A stretch of 64,000 nucleotides of DNA, taken from the NCBI GenBank assembly GCA_001724855.1, contig MEED01000001.1:124001-188000 (forward strand). The letters are read 5' to 3'. Made by a program: the position numbers and the translations under genes. The notes beneath the pieces were generated by a model that was given only the letters and a program-made list of their open reading frames with translations, ran no database searches and had not been told where the DNA came from. This document shows positions 1 to 10,253 of the stretch, in pieces. Within the stretch, counting starts at the first letter, position 1; each line of letters starts with the position of its first letter. The stretch comes from Lautropia sp. SCN 69-89 (GTDB lineage Bacteria > Pseudomonadota > Gammaproteobacteria > Burkholderiales > Burkholderiaceae_E).

Positions 1-1316
<1,316 letters not shown>

Positions 1317-1383
1317 GAAGTCATTCCTTTTCGTGCTCAATCCTCGATGCTAGCGACTGAATAGAACTACATCCTTACGCCGC

Positions 1384-1401
1384 GATTACATTCCGGTCAT
1401 C
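1384..1401. promoter_or_regulatory. Putative copper-response box (site 1)
   Basis: GATTACATTCCGGTCATC, an imperfect 6-6-6 inverted repeat. It lies between the leftward ATPase gene (start 1316) and the rightward gene at 1540, so it could serve both. The same 18-bp pattern recurs before other metal genes in the window (2780, 47781, 57962, 60361; related at 23391 and 47714). A weaker second copy, CATTACACGATCCTCATC, sits at 1418-1435. Binding by a CopR-type regulator is inferred. Confidence 0.6.
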
Positions 1402-1539
1402 TTCAAGAGACCGCACGCATTACACGATCCTCATCCTCCGGTCGCCGTCCCGTCATCCGCGGAAAGGCACGATCGCTGCAACCGCATGGCGCTGCACGTC
1501 GTGTGCGCGTAAGCGGTCAATCCGGAGGAAAGTCGAATC

Positions 1540-1863
1540 GTGTCATTCGTGAAAACCGTTACCGCAGCGCTCGTAGCGAGCCTCTCACTGCCCGTCTTCG
1601 CGGGGCTCGATTTCTGGCTCATCGAGAAGGCGCGCAGCGCACGCCAGGCAGAAGCTCAACGCTCGGGCTCCGACTCGAAAAATGCAGCCGGTTGCCCCCC
1701 GGACAGGCTCGTACTGCCGCTGGATCACGGCCCTCGCGCGCAAACGACGCCCTATCTGAACGAACGGCGCAAACAGCGATACGAGGAGCAACTGCGCAAT
1801 TGTGAGAGTGCGCGAATTCCGGCCGCCCCAGCTGCTTCAGGATCCACAGGCGGCGCGGGCTGA
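1540..1863 (+). CDS. Small exported protein of unknown function
   Basis: 107 residues, starting at GTG 1540 behind a good GGAGGA site. Residues 1-21 are a clear Sec signal peptide ending VFA, so the product should be periplasmic. The mature part is polar, rich in Arg/Glu/Ser, with two Cys and an Ala/Gly/Ser/Pro-rich tail. I recognise no family. Its position divergent from a copper ATPase with a copper box between them suggests a metal-stress role; that is inference from context. Confidence 0.6.
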   Translation: MSFVKTVTAALVASLSLPVFAGLDFWLIEKARSARQAEAQRSGSDSKNAAGCPPDRLVLPLDHGPRAQTTPYLNERRKQRYEEQLRNCESARIPAAPAASGSTGGAG

Positions 1864-1946
1864 TCGGCGCACCAACATCGAGTGCGCCAACGGACGATCC
1901 GCATCTGGCGCCTCCTGGTCAGCTCGTCGCTGCCGCACGCAATGCG

Positions 1947-2768
1947 TCACTTCACGCGCGCCACCGCGATGTTCGAGTGCATGGGGAAGACGAGAAACCC
2001 GTCTTCGCTGAAACCCCTTGTGACGGCCCGCAGGTCGTCGCCGATCGCCTCGACCAATCGTCTTCGCGCCGCTTCGTCGAGCCGGGCAAACGCGGGGATG
2101 GAGGTGGCCGCCCCCGTTGTCGTGAGCTGCACGAAGCGCTCGAGCTCCGGCAGGCGCACGGTAAGCGTATGCGGGACGGTCTCGACCTCCGAGAATCCCG
2201 CCGAAACGAGCAATTCCCGCAACGTCTCCGAGTCGGGCAAGGAAAAGGAGAGGTCCAGATCCGAAACGGACGCACCGAGGTGGCGCGCCGTCGCTTCGAA
2301 GAGCGCCGCGTACAGCGGATGTTGCTCGAGCGACTGCCACACGCTGATCACCGCGCGACCCCGCTCGACCAGCACTCGGCGCATCTCCCGAGCGGCGGCG
2401 CTTCGATCGCGGAAGAACTGCAACCCTTGCTGGCACAAAACGACATCGAAACTCCGGTCCGCCATATCCAACCGCGCAGCATCACCTTGCCGCCAATCGA
2501 TGCGCGCCGCCTGCGCGGGCAGTGCAAGCTTGCTGCCGACAGCGAGCATGTCCTCGTTGATGTCCACGGCCACGACCTTCCCCGAGCGCCCTACCCGAGC
2601 GGCCGCCTGCCGGGCGACGCTGCCAGTGCCAGATGCAACGTCCAGCACACGCTCTCCGCTGCGCAGCGCTGCATGCTCCAACACGACCTGCGTCCACGGA
2701 TCCGCGATCGTGGGCCCGAGATACTCGTCGTATACCTGAGCCGGCGTCGGCTCTCTTCGATCGATCAT
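1947..2768 (-). CDS. Class I SAM-dependent methyltransferase
   Basis: 273 residues with the Rossmann-type motif I DVASGTGS (about residue 45), the acidic motif VVAVDINEDML, and a later FDVVLCQQGLQFF stretch, as in UbiE/type-11 methyltransferases. The substrate is unknown. I chose ATG 2768 because GGAGAA lies 7 bases before it; the longer reading from 2789 would run into the copper box at 2780-2797. The gene is divergent from cusF. A degraded relative of its C-terminal half is found at 57568-57877, which suggests that a methyltransferase of this kind travels with these copper genes. Confidence 0.85.
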   Translation of the reverse strand: MIDRREPTPAQVYDEYLGPTIADPWTQVVLEHAALRSGERVLDVASGTGSVARQAAARVGRSGKVVAVDINEDMLAVGSKLALPAQAARIDWRQGDAARLDMADRSFDVVLCQQGLQFFRDRSAAAREMRRVLVERGRAVISVWQSLEQHPLYAALFEATARHLGASVSDLDLSFSLPDSETLRELLVSAGFSEVETVPHTLTVRLPELERFVQLTTTGAATSIPAFARLDEAARRRLVEAIGDDLRAVTRGFSEDGFLVFPMHSNIAVARVK

Positions 2769-2779
2769 TGCCGTTCTCC

Positions 2780-2797
2780 GATTACACAAACGTAATC
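2780..2797. promoter_or_regulatory. Putative copper-response box (site 2)
   Basis: GATTACACAAACGTAATC is a perfect 6-6-6 inverted repeat between the divergent methyltransferase and cusF genes. It is the most symmetric GATTAC/GTAATC copy in the window, so it defines the half-site best. Confidence 0.65.
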
Positions 2798-2872
2798 ATC
2801 CAGTCAGCGCACTGACCACCGTCGTTCGCCATCCTGCGCACACCGATCCCATTGGACTGGAAACCACGAATC

Positions 2873-3223
2873 ATGAACGACCGCATCCTTCGATCGACGG
2901 CTCTCGCCGTCCTGCTGGGTCTTCCTTTTGGCAGCGCGGCACTGGCGCAAACGCATCATCACGACTCCGGGCGCGCCGCACCGACGAGCTCGGACTCGGC
3001 GAGGCAGGCCGACGGAACGGTGCGGAAAGTCGACACCACGACGGGCAAGCTGACCATCGCACACGGACCGCTCGAAGGGCTCGGAATGCCCTCGATGACG
3101 ATGGCGTTCCGCGTTGCCGAACGCGCGATGCTGGAAATGGTGAAAGTCGGCGACAAGATCCGCTTCGTGCCCGCGCAGGTGGGCGGAGAGCTGGTCGTCA
3201 TCGGTCTCGAAGTCGTTCGCTGA
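2873..3223 (+). CDS. cusF: CusF-like periplasmic copper-binding protein
   Basis: 116 residues with a signal peptide ending ALAQ and a short His-rich linker (THHHD), then a CusF OB-fold domain. The metal loop reads GMPSMTMAF. The two Met of the CusF site (MTM) are present, but the position held by the stacking Trp in E. coli CusF is Met here. CusF carries Cu(I)/Ag(I) to the CusCBA pump, and this gene directly precedes cusC, fitting that role. ATG 2873 is preferred over an in-frame TTG at 2852 because it begins the signal peptide. Confidence 0.85.
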   Translation: MNDRILRSTALAVLLGLPFGSAALAQTHHHDSGRAAPTSSDSARQADGTVRKVDTTTGKLTIAHGPLEGLGMPSMTMAFRVAERAMLEMVKVGDKIRFVPAQVGGELVVIGLEVVR

Positions 3224-3265
3224 CCCTATTGCACCGACAAGAGACCGCCTTCGCGCCCACACGTC

Positions 3266-4594
3266 ATGCGCTTTCCGTCTTCGACACTTGGGCAACACCG
3301 GCGCCGTCGTGGCGTCCAGACGCTCGCCGCGCTCGCCTTCGCCTTCTCCAGCGCTTTCGCATTCGCCACCGACAACGCACCCGACTCGCCGGCGTTGGCC
3401 GAACCGGTGCTTGGAGCAAACGTCGACGAGCTGATCGAATACGCGCGCCGCAATCACCCTGCCTTCGCTGCCGAGCGCGCCGAGGCCGCGGCCGCCCTCG
3501 AGCGGATCGTGCCCGCCGGCGCGCTTCCGGACCCGACCGTCGGGGTCGAGCTGATGGACTTCGGCAACGCGATGCGCAACCGCTCGGCTTCGCTCGTTCC
3601 CGGGCAAGTCGGCGAAACCCGTTACCAGATCTCGCAGCCGCTGCCCGGATGGGGAAAGCGCGAACTCGCGTCGCGCGCCGCCGAGGCGCGAGCCGGGCAA
3701 GCCGCAGCGACACGCGATGCGACGTGGACCGAGCTCGTGGCGCGAATCGAAGCCGCCTGGCTGCGCTACTACGTGGCCGGCCGCGAGCTCGCGCTGAGCC
3801 AGCAGGGGCTCACGCTGCTGCAACGACTCGAAGAGCTCAGCCTGAAGCGATTCGAGCTGGGGCTAGTACCGCAACAGGCGGTGCTGCGCACGCAACGCGA
3901 AATCACCGCGCAGCGCGTCGCGCTGCTCGAGGCCGAACAGCGCAGCAAGGGGCTGGCCGCGGCACTGAACGGGCTGCTTGCGCGCCCGCCACAAGCGCCG
4001 CTCGCCGCACCGTCCGAACCGCCGCCCCTGCCCGAACGGCTCGACGCAGCGGCGCTCTTCGATGCAGCGCGCACTCGCAACCCGGAAGTTCAGACGAGCA
4101 CTGCGGGGATCGAGGTCGCGCGAGCCGAGCGAGAGCGTACGTACCAGGATCGCCTGCCGGACTTCAGCGTCGGGCTCAGGAACGACCGTCCCTACGAAGG
4201 CAAGAGCTCGTGGGCGCTGATGTTCGAAGTGATGGTTCCGTTGCAGCAGGCGAGCCGTCGCGCCAGAGAGCGCGAGGCGGAATACATGATCACCGCTGCC
4301 GAGGCGCGACGCGCCGACGCCCAGGCTCGTGCCAGCGGTGAGCTCGGTCGACTCTGGTCGGCGTTCGCGTCGAATCGAGACAGCCTGCGACTGCTCGAGC
4401 GAACGCTGCTGCCGCAGGCGATCGCCACCCGAGATGCAGCGCGCGCGGCACTGGCCAATGGCAAGGTCGATTTCGACAGCGTGATCGAGGCCGAGCGCCA
4501 ACTCATCGACATCCGCACGCGGGCACTGCAGGCCGAGCAGGATGCGCGGCTGGCGCTGGTCGAGATCGAAAGGATCACGGGAGCACCGAAATGA
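3266..4594 (+). CDS. cusC: CusC-like outer-membrane efflux channel
   Basis: 442 residues, TolC/outer-membrane efflux protein family. The N-terminal signal region is followed by two long helical repeats rich in Ala/Arg/Glu; conserved phrases are ISQPLPGWGKRELASRAAEA and, in the second half, VMVPLQQASRRARERE. It forms the outer-membrane exit duct of the tripartite pump. The stop overlaps the cusB start (ATGA at 4591-4594), so the two are translationally coupled. Metal specificity is taken from the partner cusA. Confidence 0.88.
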   Translation: MRFPSSTLGQHRRRRGVQTLAALAFAFSSAFAFATDNAPDSPALAEPVLGANVDELIEYARRNHPAFAAERAEAAAALERIVPAGALPDPTVGVELMDFGNAMRNRSASLVPGQVGETRYQISQPLPGWGKRELASRAAEARAGQAAATRDATWTELVARIEAAWLRYYVAGRELALSQQGLTLLQRLEELSLKRFELGLVPQQAVLRTQREITAQRVALLEAEQRSKGLAAALNGLLARPPQAPLAAPSEPPPLPERLDAAALFDAARTRNPEVQTSTAGIEVARAERERTYQDRLPDFSVGLRNDRPYEGKSSWALMFEVMVPLQQASRRAREREAEYMITAAEARRADAQARASGELGRLWSAFASNRDSLRLLERTLLPQAIATRDAARAALANGKVDFDSVIEAERQLIDIRTRALQAEQDARLALVEIERITGAPK

Positions 4595-6249
4595 CTCCGA
4601 CCCGGACCGTGGCGTTCGCCACGGCATTCGCGCTGGCCCTGGGCGCCGGCTACTGGATGGGCAGCGGGAAGGTTCTTCTTCCCGCTGCCGTATCGAGCGT
4701 CGCGCAGCACAGCGCGGAATCGGCCCGCTCGACGGCCGCTCCCGCGAATGGCCCCGCAACCGATCCCACGACAACGTCCGGCGGCGCCACCCCCGCCAGC
4801 GAGCGCCAAATCCTCTACTACCGCAATCCGATGGGGTTACCCGACACGTCGCCCGTGCCCAAGAAGGATTCGATGGGGATGGACTACATCCCGGTGTACG
4901 CGGACGACCATCCCGACGACGCCGGCGTCGTCGCCGTAAGCCCGGCGCGAGTCCAGACGCTCGGCGTGCGCACCGCGCTCGTCGAGGAGCGCCCGCTCGA
5001 GGCGACGGTGCGCGCGAGCGGACGCGTCGAGGTGGACGAGCGTGCGCAGATGGTCGTGGCACCGCGTTTCGAAGGGTGGATCGAACGCCTGCACGTCAGC
5101 GCCGTCGGCGACAAGGTGCGCAAGGGGCAGGCGCTGTTCACCACCTACAGCCCGGAACTGCAGTCGGCCGGCGAAGAGCTGCGCATCGCCGAGCGCCTGG
5201 CGCGCGACAGCGAAGGCAACGACGCGATCGCGAACGAATCGGCCCGGCGGCTGGCAGAGGCCACGCGCGGCCGGCTGCGCAATCTACAAGTCGCCGATCA
5301 GACGTCGCCACGCCAGACCTTCCACGCGCCCGCCAACGGAATCGTGCTGGAAAAACCGGCGATCCAGGGGGCCCGCTTCGCAGCCGGCGAAGCGCTGTTC
5401 CGCATCGCTGACCTTTCCCGGGTCTGGATCATCGCCGACGTCTACGAGCGCGATCTGGCGCGTGTGCGCGTCGGCCAACCGGCGCGGGTGACGCTCGACG
5501 CCTTTCCGGGCCGGCGATTCGAAGCCAAGGTCGCCTACCGCTATCCGACGCTGAACGCGGCGACGCGCAGCACCCCCATTCGGCTCGAGCTCGACAACCG
5601 CGAGGGCCTGCTGAACCCGGGGATGTTCGCGCAAGTCGAGCTGCACGTCGGCGGCTCCGCGCCGAGGACGACCGTGCCGGCCTCGGCGATCATCGACGAC
5701 GGCCAGCGTCAGGTCGTGCTGCTCGCGCTCGCCGAGGGTCGCTTCAAGCCTCAAGCGGTGCGGCTGGGCGAGCGTGGGGTCGACGCCGTCGAGGTGCTCG
5801 AAGGAGTGAAACCCGGAGACCGGGTCGTCGTATCGGCGAATTTCCTCATCGACTCGGAAAGCCAGCTGAGGGCCGCACTGGCGAACCTCACCGACAGCGG
5901 CACCGGGCAGGCAGGCAGCGAGGCGAGTGCCGGTGGTGCACAGCCTGGCGCGAGCGCGATCCATCGCGCCGAAGGCACCTTCGATGCGATCGATCGAGCC
6001 GCCGGCAGCGTGACAATCACGCACGGCGAGATTCCCTCGCTGAAGTGGCCGGCGATGACGATGGACTTCACGCTCGCCGACCCTGCACTGTTCGACGGGA
6101 TCACGCCGGGCACTGCCGCGCGCTTCGAGTTCCGGCAGGGCGCACCGGGGGAGTTCGTGATCACGCGCATCGAGCGGCTACCCGCAGGCACCGCCGCGCG
6201 CACCCCAAGCGCCTCGCGCGCCGGCACAGACCGGCACGAGGGCCACTGA
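4591..6249 (+). CDS. cusB: CusB-like membrane-fusion protein with fused C-terminal CusF domain
   Basis: 552 residues. An N-terminal signal/anchor is followed by a heavy-metal-binding segment (YYRNPMG, then KDSMGMDYIPVY, about residues 75-105), the lipoyl/barrel-sandwich and beta-barrel domains of RND adaptors, then residues ~450-530 that form a full CusF domain with the intact site LKWPAMTMDF. It links cusA to cusC in the periplasm and can receive Cu(I)/Ag(I). The gene is longer than E. coli CusB (about 400 residues) because of the CusF fusion. It ends one base before the cusA start. Confidence 0.9.
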   Translation: MTPTRTVAFATAFALALGAGYWMGSGKVLLPAAVSSVAQHSAESARSTAAPANGPATDPTTTSGGATPASERQILYYRNPMGLPDTSPVPKKDSMGMDYIPVYADDHPDDAGVVAVSPARVQTLGVRTALVEERPLEATVRASGRVEVDERAQMVVAPRFEGWIERLHVSAVGDKVRKGQALFTTYSPELQSAGEELRIAERLARDSEGNDAIANESARRLAEATRGRLRNLQVADQTSPRQTFHAPANGIVLEKPAIQGARFAAGEALFRIADLSRVWIIADVYERDLARVRVGQPARVTLDAFPGRRFEAKVAYRYPTLNAATRSTPIRLELDNREGLLNPGMFAQVELHVGGSAPRTTVPASAIIDDGQRQVVLLALAEGRFKPQAVRLGERGVDAVEVLEGVKPGDRVVVSANFLIDSESQLRAALANLTDSGTGQAGSEASAGGAQPGASAIHRAEGTFDAIDRAAGSVTITHGEIPSLKWPAMTMDFTLADPALFDGITPGTAARFEFRQGAPGEFVITRIERLPAGTAARTPSASRAGTDRHEGH

Positions 6250-6250
6250 A

Positions 6251-9200
6251 ATGACCACGACACCCGACGAGGCCCCGCCGAACGACCGCTCGGGCGTGCT
6301 GGGCCGGATCATCGACTGGTCGGCGCGCAACGTCTTCCTCGTGCTGCTGGCTACGCTGTTCCTCGTGGGTCTGGGCGTCTATGCGGTCCGCAACACACCC
6401 GTCGATGCGCTGCCCGACCTCTCCGACGTGCAGGTCATCGTCTACACCGACTATGCGGGCCAGGCGCCGCAGGTCGTCGAAGACCAGGTGACCTATCCGC
6501 TGACCACGGCGATGCTCGCCGTGCCGCGCGCGAAGGTCGTGCGCGGCTTCTCGATGTTCGGCGCCTCGTACGTCTACGTGATCTTCGAGGACGGCACGGA
6601 CATCTACTGGGCACGCTCGCGCGTACTCGAGTACCTGAGCACGGCCGCCGGACGGTTGCCCCAAGGAGTGGCCCCGCAGATCGGACCCGATGCAACCGGT
6701 GTCGGCTGGGTGTTCCAGTACGCGCTGCTCGGCAAGGATATGACGCTCGCCGAGACGCGCAGCCTGCAGGACTGGTACGTGCGTTACCAGCTCACCAAGG
6801 CATCGGGCGTGGCCGAGGTGGCGAGCCTGGGCGGCTTCGTACGTGAGTACCAGGTGGTCGTCGACCCGCAGCGGCTGGCCGGCTACGGCATCTCGATCGA
6901 CGAGGTCACGAAGGCGATCCGCGCCTCAAACCGCGATGTCGGAGGCCGCGTCATCGAGCTCGCCGAGAAGGAATACATGGTGCGCGGCCGCGGGTACCTG
7001 CGCGGCATCGACGACATCGCCGGCATTGTGTTGAAGAGCGAGCGCGGCGTTCCGGTGAGGATCGGCGACGTGGCACGCGTCGAGATGGTGCCGGCCGAGC
7101 GGCGCGGCATCTCGGAACTGAACGGCGAAGGCGAAGTCACCTCGGGAATCGTGATGGCGCGCTTCGGGCAGAACGCGCTCGACGTGATCGCCAACGTGAA
7201 AGCGAAGATCGCCGAGATTGCTCCGGGCTTGCCCGCTGGCGCCGAGATCGTACCGGTCTACGACCGTTCGACGCTGATCGAGCGCGCGATCGACAACCTG
7301 AAATGGACACTGCTCGAGGAAAGCCTGATCGTCGCGCTGGTGTGCATCGTGTTCCTGCTGCACGTACGCAGCGCACTGGTCGCGATCGTCACGCTGCCGC
7401 TCGGCATCCTGGTGGCGTTCATCGCGATGCGGGCGCTCGGGCTGGGGTCGAACATCATGAGCCTGGGCGGTATCGCGATTGCGATCGGCGCGATGGTCGA
7501 CGCCGCCATCGTGATGATCGAGAACGCGCACAAGCGCCTGGAGCACGTGCCGCCCGGTGCCTCGCAGGCCGACCGTGCGGCGGCGATCGTGCGCGCGTGC
7601 AAGGAAGTAGGGCCGGCCCTCTTCTTCTCGCTGCTCATCATCACCGTGTCGTTCCTGCCGGTCTTCACGCTCGAAGGCCAGGAAGGACGGATGTTCTCGC
7701 CGCTCGCCTTCACGAAGACCTTTGCGATGGCCGGTGCCGCGCTGCTCTCGGTGACGCTCGTTCCCGTGCTGATGCTGTTCTTCGTGCGCGGGCGCATCCT
7801 GCCCGAGGCGCGCAATCCGGTGAACCGCCTGCTGGTCTGGCTGTACCGGCCCATCATCCGCACCGTGCTGCGCTTCAAGGTCGTCACGCTGCTGCTGGCC
7901 GCGGTCACGCTCGCCGTCAGCTTCCTTCCGGCGCGCCAGATCGGTTCCGAGTTCATGCCCACGCTGAACGAAGGCACGCTGTTCTACATGCCGGCGGCGC
8001 TGCCGGGCATGTCGGTGACGGAGGCCGGCAGGCTGCTTGCAACCACGAACCGCATCATCAAGACCTTCCCGGAAGTCGAGTCGGTGTACGGCAAGGCCGG
8101 GCGCGCGAACACCGCCACCGACCCGGCACCGCTGGAGATGTTCGAGACGGTGATCAACCTGAAGCCGCCCGCGGAATGGCGCGCCGGCCTGACGGTCGAC
8201 GCATTGATCGCCGAGATGGACGCCGCGCTGAAGTTCCCCGGCCTGGCGAACTCGTGGACGATGCCGATCAAAGCGCGCATCGACATGCTGTCCACCGGCA
8301 TCCGCACGCCGGTCGGCGTCAAGGTGTTCGGCAAGGACCTCGAGACGCTCGAGCAAGTCGCCCGGCGCGTCGAGGCGGCAGTGCGCAAGGTTCCCGGAGC
8401 GAGCAGCGCTTATGCCGAGCGGGTGGCAGGCGGCTACTACGTCGACATCGTGCCGCGACGCGACCAGCTTGCGCGATACGGGCTGACCACCGACATGATG
8501 CAGGACGTGATCGCGACCGCGCTGGGCGGCGAGACGGTAACGACGACCGTCGAAGGGCTCGAGCGGTACGGTGTTTCCGTGCGCTATCCGCGCGCGCTGC
8601 GCGACGATCCGCAGCGGCTGGCCGCCGAGGTTCGCGTACCGACGGCCAACGGGGCGATTCCGCTCAGTCAGCTCGCGGATGTCCGCATCACGCGCGGCGC
8701 TCCGAGCATCCGCACCGAGAACGCGCTGCTCGCCGCCTATGTCTACGTCGACACGCGCGAGGCAGACATCGGAGCGTTCGTCAAGCGCGCGCAGCAGGCG
8801 GTGGCCGATGAAGTCGAATACCCGCCCGGCTACTACGCGACCTGGAGCGGCCAGTTCGAGAACATGGAACGAGCCAAGGAGCGGATGAAGGTCGTGGTGC
8901 CGCTGACGCTCGCGTTGATCTTCGTATTGCTGTACCTGAACTTCCGGCGACTCACCGAGACGCTCATCGTCATGCTGTCGGTGCCCTTCTCGCTGGTCGG
9001 CGGCGTCTGGCTGATGTGGGCGCTGGACTACCAGATGAGCGTTGCCGTGGCGGTCGGCTTCATCGCACTGGCAGGCGTGGCCGCCGAGACCGGCGTCATC
9101 ATGCTCATCTACCTTGACCACGCATGGCAGGAGACCCGCGATCGCTGCATCGCCGAAGGCCGCGAAGCGACGGTGGCCGATCTGTACCGCGCGATCATGG

Positions 9201-9448
9201 ACGGAGCGGCCGAACGTGTGCGGCCGAAGATGATGACCGTGGTCGCGATCATGGCGGGGCTGCTGCCGATCATGTGGAGCAGCGGCACCGGCAGCGAAGT
9301 GATGAGCCGGATCGCTGCGCCGATGGTCGGCGGCATGGTGTCGTCAACCGTCCTGACGCTGGTCGTGATTCCGGCGCTGTATGCACTGGCGAAGCAGGCC
9401 GAACTGCGCCGAGAGCGTAGTTCTTCAAAGGTCCTGCAGCCCGCCTGA
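6251..9448 (+). CDS. cusA: CusA-type HME-RND copper/silver efflux pump
   Basis: 1065 residues, the normal size for the inner-membrane proton antiporter of the HME-RND family. The fourth-helix segment (~residues 404-426) reads GAMVDAAIVMIENAHK, the CusA/SilA signature, unlike the DFG..D form of CzcA. Periplasmic Met clusters such as EFMPTLNEGTLFYMP agree with Cu(I)/Ag(I) binding. It completes a cusF-cusC-cusB-cusA operon on the plus strand. The C-terminal helices (IMAGLLPIMWSSGTGSEVM) are intact. Confidence 0.93.
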   Translation: MTTTPDEAPPNDRSGVLGRIIDWSARNVFLVLLATLFLVGLGVYAVRNTPVDALPDLSDVQVIVYTDYAGQAPQVVEDQVTYPLTTAMLAVPRAKVVRGFSMFGASYVYVIFEDGTDIYWARSRVLEYLSTAAGRLPQGVAPQIGPDATGVGWVFQYALLGKDMTLAETRSLQDWYVRYQLTKASGVAEVASLGGFVREYQVVVDPQRLAGYGISIDEVTKAIRASNRDVGGRVIELAEKEYMVRGRGYLRGIDDIAGIVLKSERGVPVRIGDVARVEMVPAERRGISELNGEGEVTSGIVMARFGQNALDVIANVKAKIAEIAPGLPAGAEIVPVYDRSTLIERAIDNLKWTLLEESLIVALVCIVFLLHVRSALVAIVTLPLGILVAFIAMRALGLGSNIMSLGGIAIAIGAMVDAAIVMIENAHKRLEHVPPGASQADRAAAIVRACKEVGPALFFSLLIITVSFLPVFTLEGQEGRMFSPLAFTKTFAMAGAALLSVTLVPVLMLFFVRGRILPEARNPVNRLLVWLYRPIIRTVLRFKVVTLLLAAVTLAVSFLPARQIGSEFMPTLNEGTLFYMPAALPGMSVTEAGRLLATTNRIIKTFPEVESVYGKAGRANTATDPAPLEMFETVINLKPPAEWRAGLTVDALIAEMDAALKFPGLANSWTMPIKARIDMLSTGIRTPVGVKVFGKDLETLEQVARRVEAAVRKVPGASSAYAERVAGGYYVDIVPRRDQLARYGLTTDMMQDVIATALGGETVTTTVEGLERYGVSVRYPRALRDDPQRLAAEVRVPTANGAIPLSQLADVRITRGAPSIRTENALLAAYVYVDTREADIGAFVKRAQQAVADEVEYPPGYYATWSGQFENMERAKERMKVVVPLTLALIFVLLYLNFRRLTETLIVMLSVPFSLVGGVWLMWALDYQMSVAVAVGFIALAGVAAETGVIMLIYLDHAWQETRDRCIAEGREATVADLYRAIMDGAAERVRPKMMTVVAIMAGLLPIMWSSGTGSEVMSRIAAPMVGGMVSSTVLTLVVIPALYALAKQAELRRERSSSKVLQPA

Positions 9449-9531
9449 CTATTCCGGTTCGGCGACGGGGAGCGGTGCATGCCGGCCTTGTTCAGATTCG
9501 GATCGCCACCGTGCAACGCGCGCCTCCGCCG

Positions 9532-9645
9532 TCATCTCCGCGGCAAAGGCGTGACCACGAGTTCGTCGAAATACTTCAGGCTATCGGCCTTCGTCCACAG
9601 ACCGACCTTGCCGGCTTGAAGCGCAAAGCGCGCGTAGGCCGACAT
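9532..9645 (-). pseudogene. Remnant of a C-terminal lectin-like/DUF1080-type domain
   Basis: A 37-codon open piece whose translation holds GKVGLWTKADSLKYFDELVV before a TGA. This resembles the C-terminal strand pattern (GKVGLWTKADS.T.FDD) of concanavalin-like/DUF1080 proteins. The frame closes at a stop shortly upstream, so only the tail survives. It lies in the short gap after cusA. The family guess is from memory of the motif and is uncertain. Confidence 0.4.
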
Positions 9646-9663
9646 TGAATCCGCCCCGAGACA

Positions 9664-9680
9664 GCCGGTACACTACCGGC
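9664..9680. repeat. Inverted repeat just before the start of the His-rich gene
   Basis: Arms GCCGGTA and TACCGGC with CAC between. The repeat ends 3 bases before the ATG at 9684. It could be an operator, or an RNA hairpin covering the ribosome site, since no normal Shine-Dalgarno is visible there. Confidence 0.5.
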
Positions 9681-9683
9681 CGA

Positions 9684-10043
9684 ATGCGACGCTTTTCCGT
9701 CCTCATCTTCGTGATCGTGAGCCTGCTCTGGCAGGCCGCTGCCATTGCGATCCCGGTGGGGTTGGTTGGCGATGAGGATGCTGCAACGCACGCCATGCTG
9801 CACTGGCACGAGTCGGGACATCACCACCACGACGGTGATGACGCCGATTTTCACGAGGACGATTCCGCGGACTCCCAACAGCACACGCTGCTGGACGATG
9901 CCCTTTCCTCGCCTGCGCTGTACTCGACACATGCTCCTTCGGTCGACGGCTTGGGTAGCGCGGCGCCGCCCGTGCTGGACGACCAACTTGCGCCCACGCC
10001 CTACGCTGACAAGCGTCGACGGCCCCCGCGACAAATCCTCTGA
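9684..10043 (+). CDS. Exported His/Asp-rich small protein, CzcI-like in form
   Basis: 119 residues. A hydrophobic signal segment (residues 1-23) is followed by a metal-ligand-rich stretch HWHESGHHHHDGDDADFHEDD (residues ~40-60) and a basic C-terminus. Architecture and opening MRRFSVLIF resemble CzcI and related periplasmic metal-resistance proteins, but the Cys found in CzcI are absent. It likely binds Zn/Cu/Ni in the periplasm. I start at ATG 9684, where the signal peptide begins, rather than at an upstream in-frame start. Confidence 0.65.
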   Translation: MRRFSVLIFVIVSLLWQAAAIAIPVGLVGDEDAATHAMLHWHESGHHHHDGDDADFHEDDSADSQQHTLLDDALSSPALYSTHAPSVDGLGSAAPPVLDDQLAPTPYADKRRRPPRQIL

Positions 10044-10253
10044 AAAATATTAAGGCGCGGCCGCCGTTTGTAGAGCGCCGCTTTGCCGGTGTGCGCCCTC
10101 CAGGTCGCCGTCGCCGGATACACGTCAGAGGTCCCCTTGAGAACATCATTGCTAGCCCGCGGCTTGGCCCTGGGTATAGCGCTCCGGATTGAGGACTATG
10201 TGTAGCCCGTTCGTCAGTACTGTCGATTGCCCTACTGAAATGGAGTTGCATTG

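Noticed and set aside
6926-9121. Long open frame (731 codons) on the minus strand
   Set aside because: Shadow of cusA with biased composition and no domain.
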